Part shown: piece after piece, positions 9,299 to 13,588 of the stretch | How positions within the stretch are numbered: the first letter of the stretch is position 1 | Layout of the letters: the number at the start of each line of letters is the position of its first letter | Assembly (NCBI GenBank): GCA_035528995.1 | Contig: DATKXO010000336.1 | Location: 1-13,588 of the forward strand | Source: DATKXO01 sp035528995 | Lineage (GTDB): Bacteria > Planctomycetota > Phycisphaerae > UBA1845 | Reading direction: 5' to 3' | Length of the DNA stretch: 13,588 bases | The notes under the pieces: generated by a model | The model's input: only the letters and a program-made list of their open reading frames with translations | What the model was told of the DNA's origin: nothing | Databases searched by the model: none | Translations under genes and position numbers: made by a program

Positions 9299-9805
9299 AT
9301 GAGATTCCAGATACGTGTGAACCCTGAGACTCTGCATCGGTCTGATCAGGGACCGATCACCTGCCAAGTGTGGATTGAGGTCAGTGGAACGTCATTTCCG
9401 GAGGAGAGCTGGTCTGACTTTGCCGTCGTTATTCTCGGATGGTGGATCGAGGGTGCGCTGCGGCTGGTATTAGAAGACAGTCAGAGCGAGTCCTTTCCAT
9501 TCATGGATGGCGCATTCTCATTCGAGCTTGCCAGAGCGAACGGTGGCCAGTTTAGGGTTCGGCTCGGACGTAGATGCGTTGGCCCTGGCGTGAAGGGAGG
9601 CAAGTTACGAGGCGTGGTCGAGCGGATCACCGAAGAGTCTGTGCAAGCGGGTGTTGTCGTCTCCGATGACCTTGTCAGGGAACTCCTTTCTTCATCGAAC
9701 CTCCTGCTACGTGAATGCCGTCAACGCGGGTGGGGCGGTGCGGATATCGACGTGCTCGCGGAGGCCCACAGAAGGCTAGCCTTGGCCAAAAGGGAGCCCG
9801 AGTGA
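9299..9805 (+). CDS. Putative immunity protein for the main Rhs tip
   Basis: A 168-residue protein that I do not recognise. The ATG at 9299 is preferred. It has a GAGG-containing purine stretch about eight bases upstream and begins 32 bases after the toxin stop. In-frame TTG (9260) and GTG (9263) starts would overlap the toxin end and are less likely. The product looks soluble and cytosolic: no signal peptide, a hydrophobic Trp-rich stretch (WSDFAVVILGWWIEG, residues 38-52), FPFMDGAFSFEL, and a charged helical C-terminus (LLRECRQRGWGGADIDVL). Its size, its position directly after the toxin tip and its lower GC suggest the cognate immunity protein. That role comes from context, not from a family match. 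Confidence 0.75.
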   Translation: MRFQIRVNPETLHRSDQGPITCQVWIEVSGTSFPEESWSDFAVVILGWWIEGALRLVLEDSQSESFPFMDGAFSFELARANGGQFRVRLGRRCVGPGVKGGKLRGVVERITEESVQAGVVVSDDLVRELLSSSNLLLRECRQRGWGGADIDVLAEAHRRLALAKREPE

Positions 9806-10134
9806 ACAAGGTCGAGCGGGGCAGTGGCTTTCCGCGAAACGGCTGATACGTTGCGTGCCCTGTGTTTGCGTGGCCATGTGTTCGAGCAACGCCTTCCTGT
9901 GGACCGCGGGCAGGGCCAACAAAGGTAGGCTCTTCGGAAAAACCTGTGGCGGGTGGCATGGCCCATCCCGACCTGTCGGGACGTGCCCATGCGTTGGGTG
10001 GAGACGGTTTCGGGTTCAGCGGGTGGATTGAGGACGCGGCCGCCTCGCCGGGGAGAGGAACGGACGGCGAGAGCACGAGGTGGTGCGCGTAATGTTGACG
10101 CGGCTGGTGGCGGTCTTTGGGGCTTGGACCGCCG
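9806..10134. other. Spacer after the first immunity gene
   Basis: There is no credible gene here. The reverse-strand frames crossing it run into the immunity gene and are shadows. The one visible structure is a hairpin at 9956-9992. Unlike the DNA that follows it, this stretch is not repeated elsewhere in the window. Confidence 0.5.
9956..9992. terminator. Strong hairpin downstream of the first toxin/immunity pair
   Basis: The inner stem is TCCCGAC/GTCGGGA at 9966-9972/9975-9981, and the outer arms are GCATGG/CCATGC at 9956-9961/9987-9992, separated by an internal loop. No T-run follows, and the hairpin lies about 150 bases past the immunity stop. It could be a factor-dependent end or processing signal, or a dispersed genome repeat. 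The structure is certain but the role is not. Confidence 0.4.
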
Positions 10135-10351
10135 GCTCTTTGACAAGTGAATATGCGCGGCATGGCAGGCCAATGGTGGGTGGGTTGCTTTCCGATCCGC
10201 TGGTTATGGTGGACCGGACCGACCTGGGCGAGGCACCGGCCGACGAGGACGAGCACGAGTATCTCTGGTCCCGGGTTTACCGGATCGATTGATCACGAGG
10301 GCCTGATACGCGCAGGCTCGGGCTGTGATCCAGGGGTCTTTGGGCGATCCG
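10135..10351. repeat. Leader repeat of orphan unit 1 (contains relic A)
   Basis: It starts at GCTCTTTGACAA and matches 12722-12931. From the start to the end of relic A the two copies align without gaps (offset 2587). After that they drift, with small indels, until the shared GTGATCCAGGGGTCTT. Relic A (10193-10256) lies inside it. The open frames through it are short, and the homologous Rhs frame has no signal peptide or ribosome binding site, so it is treated as non-coding. Confidence 0.8.
10193..10256. repeat. Relic A, copy 1
   Basis: This is a displaced copy of main-gene positions 7598-7661. The reading PLVMVDRTDLGEAPADEDE is still legible, but the shell strands that should follow (LKDALGSV...) are missing and it runs into unrelated sequence. 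It is a broken gene fragment, not an expressed one. Confidence 0.85.
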
Positions 10352-10489
10352 GCCGTGCACCGAGTTGCAGCAGGCGGAGCGAGCGAGCCGGGGGGAAGAA
10401 AGCCGCGTCACCGGGCGCGCCTGTCCAACTTGAGCGAGGGGTCCGTCGTCAAGTTGGAGTACGGTCCCGAGGTCAAGTTGAAGTCGGGT

Positions 10490-10510
10490 CCGGATACGCC
10501 TTGTATCCGG
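10490..10510. repeat. Perfect 8-base-pair hairpin in spacer copy 1
   Basis: CCGGATAC (10490-10497) pairs with GTATCCGG (10503-10510) around the loop GCCTT. A further GG/CC pairing follows after one T-T mismatch. The core GGATAC/GTATCC with the same loop recurs at 13361-13377. Conservation of both arms and the loop in two units suggests a functional or mobile structure. Confidence 0.7.
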
Positions 10511-10526
10511 TCCGTACTCAACTTGA

Positions 10527-10618
10527 GCGCGCTGCCGATACCAGCCTTGATGCGCGCTGCCGATACCAGCTTGGGGCGCGCTGCCGACACCAGCTTGATG
10601 CGCGCTGCCGTCGCCAAG
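10527..10618. repeat. Tandem array of ~24-base units, copy 1
   Basis: The core GCGCGCTGCC starts at 10527, 10552, 10576 and 10600, giving periods of 25, 24 and 24. Each core is followed by GATACCAGCTTGA-like sequence that drifts between units. The second spacer has only three cores with a 22/24 period, so copy number varies between units. Confidence 0.85.
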
Positions 10619-10628
10619 CCGGGATCGG

Positions 10629-11879
10629 GTGTCGAATCCAGCTTGGAAACAGCCCTGGCCGAGCCCCGGCCGTCCGCCAGACCTCCCAGATTGCCCAGTT
10701 TCACACGACCCGGCCTGCGTCTTCGCCCACGACCGCGACGGCGACCACTTCATCGGGATGGACGACCTGTCGCTGTTCCTGGAGTTCGAGGACTTCGACA
10801 CCAGCGGCACGCCGCCCCCGCCGTACTGGCGTCGCCCGGGCCTGGTCGAGTTCGACATCGGGGCCGACAACCACATCGACCTGTTCGACGCCTACGGCCT
10901 CGCCCTCTGCTTCGCGACGGCCTGCGGCACCGGAGGCTGCGGCACGAGTGGCTGTGAGCCCGGCGGATGCATCGATCCCGATCTGTGCCTGTTCGTCTTC
11001 GACTCCGACGACGACAACGACATCGACCAGACCGACTGGGCCGCGATGGCCGCCGCCCTGGGCGGACCGGCCACCGCCCGCCTGCCCGGCGAAGCGGACG
11101 CCTCGCGCTTCGGCAACCCGTTCCTCTTCACCGGCCAGCGCTACGACCCCGCCACCGGCCTCTACCACTTCTGGGCCAGAACGTACTCTCCCCAAGTCGG
11201 GCGCTGGGGACAACGGGACAAACTGGGCCTGCTTGCACCGGCAGGATACGTGCAGTTCACGACTTACGGGCCTGCTCCAGCCGTATGGCCGATTGGCGGG
11301 GGAGCCCGTGACGAGTACGCCGGGGGGTACTCTCTGTACCTGTACGGGTTCGCGAACCCCGCGAGCTTCGCGGACCCGTACGGTCTCTGCGTAGGATACA
11401 CCCTCAACGGCCGCCAGACAGTCACCTTGGGCCAGGGGCTGCTGATTGCAGGGCTTTTAGGGGCGGGGGGCTTCGCCGCAGCCGTCGCAACAAATGACGA
11501 CCTCCAGGATGGACTGCGCTACGGCATAGCCGGCCTTGGCGCGGCGGTATCTGACTTCTTTTTGCGCATCCTTGACCAGACGTCGTCAGTCGACAGGGCA
11601 ATTGACTTCGTGCCCCCTATATCACTTGACCCTTCGGATAATGGCGACGGCGGATGCGAATTCTACTACGCCTGGTGCGTATGGGCCAACGAGCGGCCCC
11701 CAGGCGACCAAGGAAAAGGATGGCGACCAAACGCTCCGTGTGCACAATGTTACGCAACGTGTAAGGCCACCGGTAGCTGGCCGTTCGCAGAATGCCCAAT
11801 GGGTGGTCCGCACGGTCCTAGATGGCCTGGGCCCAACAATCCTTGGGACCCGGTCTGGCCGACCCCGGGAGAGTACTAG
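10629..11879 (+). CDS. Orphan Rhs C-terminal fragment with an alternative, unidentified toxin tip
   Basis: The open frame has 416 codons from a GTG that lacks a good ribosome binding site, and the product has no signal peptide. Homology to the main Rhs protein starts only at 10707, so this is probably a displaced, largely silent fragment. Residues 27-186 repeat the EF-hand insert and the start of the closing motif. The closing motif then continues in a diverged form and ends at DPYGL (249-253). The 163-residue tip (254-416) is unrelated to the main tip. It has a hydrophobic stretch (267-287, LGQGLLIAGLLGAGG), then CEFYYAWCVW, a C371-x2-C374-x3-C378 cluster with Cys389, and a Pro/Trp/Gly-rich end. 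I cannot assign a toxin family; the Cys cluster could bind metal or form disulfides. The adjacent gene at 11914 fits as its immunity partner. Confidence 0.8.
   Translation: MSNPAWKQPWPSPGRPPDLPDCPVSHDPACVFAHDRDGDHFIGMDDLSLFLEFEDFDTSGTPPPPYWRRPGLVEFDIGADNHIDLFDAYGLALCFATACGTGGCGTSGCEPGGCIDPDLCLFVFDSDDDNDIDQTDWAAMAAALGGPATARLPGEADASRFGNPFLFTGQRYDPATGLYHFWARTYSPQVGRWGQRDKLGLLAPAGYVQFTTYGPAPAVWPIGGGARDEYAGGYSLYLYGFANPASFADPYGLCVGYTLNGRQTVTLGQGLLIAGLLGAGGFAAAVATNDDLQDGLRYGIAGLGAAVSDFFLRILDQTSSVDRAIDFVPPISLDPSDNGDGGCEFYYAWCVWANERPPGDQGKGWRPNAPCAQCYATCKATGSWPFAECPMGGPHGPRWPGPNNPWDPVWPTPGEY
10707..11186. repeat. Block B, copy 1
   Basis: This is the downstream copy of 7896-8375: gap-free, with about 28 mismatches in 480. 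Many mismatches cluster in the Gly/Cys-rich linker (CGTGGCGTSGC here versus CGASGCGPGGC in the main gene). It is long and similar enough to serve as homology for recombination with the main gene. Confidence 0.92.
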
Positions 11880-11913
11880 CGAACTGTCGCCGTCGCCGCA
11901 TGGAGAATTACAC

Positions 11914-12669
11914 ATGAGTATTGATGGTCTACTGCATGCACTGACGGCAAGAGGAATCGAATGTGATATGGCTCCGCTAGATTGCCTGTCTGATCTGACG
12001 CATGCGAGGGGGATGGTACGTTGTGCCCTGCCCGGACCGGACAGAAGAAGGACATACGCTGGTTTTTGGCTGCATCTTGGGTCTGATTTGGGCTTCCTCG
12101 GCCTGTGGAGTGGAGCTCTTTTCGAGATCGCACGGCTCTCCGATGCAGTGGACTTGTCACAGGAGATACTGGAGGACTGCATCGCCCGCGGGGGTCGTAC
12201 GCCATCCAATCTGTCGAAGCGGATCGTGGATAAATACGCGCTAAGAATATGCGACATCCTTGCCATGTGGCCCAGAACCGAGCTTGAGCGTCTCGATGAG
12301 GTTAGAAGGCGGAAGTTCAGCCCATGGGTCTCGCTTCGCGAATTCGTCCAGCAGGCCGCGCCCTACGTTGACGTTTGCGAGGTTCAGTCAGGAGGCTTCG
12401 TTAGGGTCGCGAGAGGGAGTACTTCCGCACTCACGAGATTCCGCGGGAAGGAGGATGAGAAGCAGGTGGCACTTCCTTTAGTAGTCTACGGCGGCTTCCC
12501 GGGTACAGCGGAGCAGAACCGATTGATTCAAGTTCTTGCGGAGGCCATCGCGTGCGACGTGTTCGACCACACCTGGAACAACCGCATACATTGGCAAGAC
12601 CCGTACTACTCGTCTCCGGACGTTTCGACCCGGCCAGATCAGCCGCTGAATGCTGCACTGCGGGAGTGA
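11914..12669 (+). CDS. Putative immunity protein for the orphan toxin tip
   Basis: A 251-residue protein that I do not recognise. The ATG at 11914 has GGAGA seven bases upstream and lies 34 bases after the orphan toxin stop, almost the same spacing as the first toxin/immunity pair. The frame is open further upstream, but only inside the toxin gene, so those starts are rejected. Visible features are FWLHLGSDLGFLGLWSG (residues 51-67), a hydrophobic-aromatic stretch too polar for a clear membrane span, several amphipathic helices (LSQEILEDCIARG, LERLDEVRRRKF), and a C-terminal part with VVYGGFPGTAEQNRLIQVL. There is no signal peptide. The immunity role is inferred from position only. It shows no similarity to the first immunity protein, as expected if the two tips differ. 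Confidence 0.75.
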   Translation: MSIDGLLHALTARGIECDMAPLDCLSDLTHARGMVRCALPGPDRRRTYAGFWLHLGSDLGFLGLWSGALFEIARLSDAVDLSQEILEDCIARGGRTPSNLSKRIVDKYALRICDILAMWPRTELERLDEVRRRKFSPWVSLREFVQQAAPYVDVCEVQSGGFVRVARGSTSALTRFRGKEDEKQVALPLVVYGGFPGTAEQNRLIQVLAEAIACDVFDHTWNNRIHWQDPYYSSPDVSTRPDQPLNAALRE

Positions 12670-12721
12670 ACGACGTGCGCCTGGACAAGGGGAGCAGCTT
12701 GGTACTCTAGACGACGGCTAT

Positions 12722-12931
12722 GCTCTTTGACAAATGAATATGCGCGGCCTGGCGGGCCGATGTTGGGTGGGTTGCTTCCCGACCCGCTGGTCATGGTCGA
12801 CCGGACCGACCTGGGCGAAGCACCGGCCGACGAGGACGAGTACCCCTATCACCGGATTTCCCAGATGAATTCATCGCGATGGCATGATATGCGCAGGTTT
12901 GCGCCGTGATCCAGGGGTCTTCGGCCGATCC
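12722..12931. repeat. Leader repeat of orphan unit 2 (contains relic A copy 2)
   Basis: It matches 10135-10351. It starts only 52 bases after the second immunity stop, against about 330 bases after the first, and it ends in GATCC at the left edge of an insertion. Confidence 0.8.
12780..12843. repeat. Relic A, copy 2
   Basis: This is the third copy of main-gene positions 7598-7661. It is closer to the parent than copy 1: PDPLVMVDRTDLGEAPADEDEY is intact. It too breaks off immediately afterwards, so both relics share the same right-hand boundary. Confidence 0.85.
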
Positions 12932-13219
12932 CGCACGAGCGCCCGGCAGGTGACAGGCGAAAAGGGGCACTTCGCGATCAGTTCGACGGCAGACTCAAAC
13001 TCGGTTTCCCCGGGGCGAAGACCGCCGATGACGCGGTGCCGCTTCCGTTCCGAGAACCGGACGCAGCGTTTCGCCTTGCCGGGATTGGTGGCGCGATGCC
13101 AGACCGATTCCCGCAGGGGCAGGAACGACCGGCACCCGTTGCCAACCATGTCGCGGGCGACGGTCCACGGACGCTTGACCGGCTGCGAAGACGCGAACGA
13201 TCCCGACTGACCGCGTGCT
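12932..13219. mobile_element. 288-base insertion in orphan unit 2, possible small non-autonomous element
   Basis: Unit 1 runs directly from the leader repeat into the spacer at GGCGATCCGGCCGTGC. Unit 2 has 288 extra bases at that point. They are flanked by GATCC on both sides (12927-12931 and 13220-13224), which looks like a 5-base target duplication. The ends share a weak inverted match (GCACG near the left end, CGTGC near the right). The reverse strand has an open reading of about 90 residues (SSQPVKRPWTVARDMVGNG...) that I cannot identify, and no transposase motif is visible. Confidence 0.5.
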
Positions 13220-13574
13220 GATCCGGCCGTGCGCCAAGTTGCAGCAGGCGGAGCGAGCCGGCGAGAAGAAAGCCGCGTCACCGGGCGCGCCTGCCCAACT
13301 TGACCGATGGGTCCGCGCCCAGGTTAGAATGCGCTCCGAGGTCAACTTGAGTCAGGGTGTGGATACGCCTTGTATCCGGTCCCGATACGCCTTGAGTCCG
13401 GTCCGTACTCAACTTGAGCGCGCTGCCGACTTAAGTTGAGCGCGCTGCCGATACCAGCTTGGGGCGCGCTGCCGTGCACCAAGCCGGGATCGGATCTCGA
13501 ATCCGGCTTGGAAACAGCCCTCGCCGAGCTCCGGCCGTCCGCAGAAGCCGCCCAGATTGCCCAGCTTGACACGT
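13220..13574. repeat. Repeat-rich spacer, copy 2
   Basis: It matches 10345-10706. TCAACTTGA-type palindromes lie at 13295-13303, 13342-13350, 13409-13417 and 13431-13439. The GGATAC/GTATCC hairpin is at 13361-13377, and three GCGCGCTGCC cores are at 13418, 13440 and 13464. Length differences from copy 1 come from small indels in the palindrome and tandem sections. Confidence 0.8.
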
Positions 13575-13588
13575 ACCGGCCTGCGTCT
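13575..13588 (+). pseudogene. Start of a third block B, cut by the window end
   Basis: The last bases (ACCGGCCTGCGTCT) match the start of block B in the main gene and in unit 1, and they lie at the same place relative to the spacer. Only 14 bases are visible, so the identity rests mainly on synteny. A third Rhs fragment with another tip is expected just beyond the window. Confidence 0.7.

Larger units (their letters stand above)
10345..10706. repeat. Repeat-rich spacer, copy 1
   Basis: It matches 13220-13574 with scattered indels. Shared landmarks, in order, are a GTTGCAGCAGGCGGAGCGAG box, GAAAGCCGCGTCACCGGGCG, several TCAACTTGA-type palindromes (10425-10433, 10449-10457, 10473-10481, 10518-10526), a hairpin, a tandem array, and CAGATTGCCCAG just before block B. 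The indels between copies are not multiples of three, so it is not a conserved coding region. It replaces the roughly 235 bases that separate repeat A from block B in the main gene. Confidence 0.8.

Noticed and set aside
10527..10618. Possible CRISPR array
   Set aside because: The units are about 24 bases with no unique spacers between them and only four copies. This is a degenerate tandem repeat.
10408..10704. Reverse-strand reading through the spacer that partly recurs at 13342-13572 (ADGRxSARAVSK)
   Set aside because: The match holds for only about 30 residues. Indels between the two spacers then break the frame, so the DNA is conserved but not as protein.
10147..11394. Alternative 415-codon plus-strand frame overlapping the orphan Rhs fragment
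   Set aside because: It is in a different frame from the Rhs homology and reads as Ser/Thr/Pro/Arg-rich shadow sequence. Its length comes from the repeats and the high GC.

Overview
GC-rich bacterial DNA carrying an Rhs/YD-repeat polymorphic-toxin locus. The lineage is most likely Planctomycetota (perhaps Phycisphaerae-like) or a similar dockerin-rich, GC-rich Gram-negative group. This is inferred from a Sec-exported Rhs protein with dockerin/EF-hand-like aspartate loops and Cys-rich inserts. No marker gene is present to prove it.

Layout. Positions 1-926 hold no convincing gene. A single very large gene (927-9266, GTG start with a strong ribosome binding site) encodes a secreted 2779-residue Rhs protein: signal peptide, DUF6531-like N-terminal region, long YD-repeat shell, an inserted four-loop EF-hand/dockerin-like segment, the Rhs closing motif ending in DPYGL, then a 229-residue variable tip whose last ~90 residues look like an EndoU/BECR-type RNase. 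A small unknown gene follows 32 bases later (9299-9805), in the immunity-gene position.

Downstream is a repeated cassette structure. Each unit begins with a ~215-base leader that contains a 64-base relic of the main rhs gene (copy A). Next comes a ~360-base spacer rich in TCAACTTGA-like palindromes, a hairpin and ~24-base tandem repeats, and then a re-copied stretch of the main gene (block B: EF-hand insert plus the start of the Rhs closing motif). In the first unit block B runs 480 bases with about 28 mismatches against the main gene and no indels, and leads into an unrelated tip (orphan toxin fragment to 11879) and its own putative immunity gene (11914-12669). A second unit begins at 12722. 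It carries a 288-base insertion flanked by GATCC, repeats the spacer, and reaches the first 14 bases of a third block B where the window ends.

How it may work. The main gene would deliver its current tip and 9299-9805 would protect siblings. The orphan units look like a silent store of alternative tips, each with its own protector. Crossing over between the two block B copies would delete exactly 2811 bases (937 codons) and join the new tip in frame. Displaced rhs-CT/immunity modules are known in enterobacterial Rhs and CDI loci. The unusual parts here are the use of an EF-hand insert as the shared homology, the repeat-rich spacers, and the relic A at the head of each unit.
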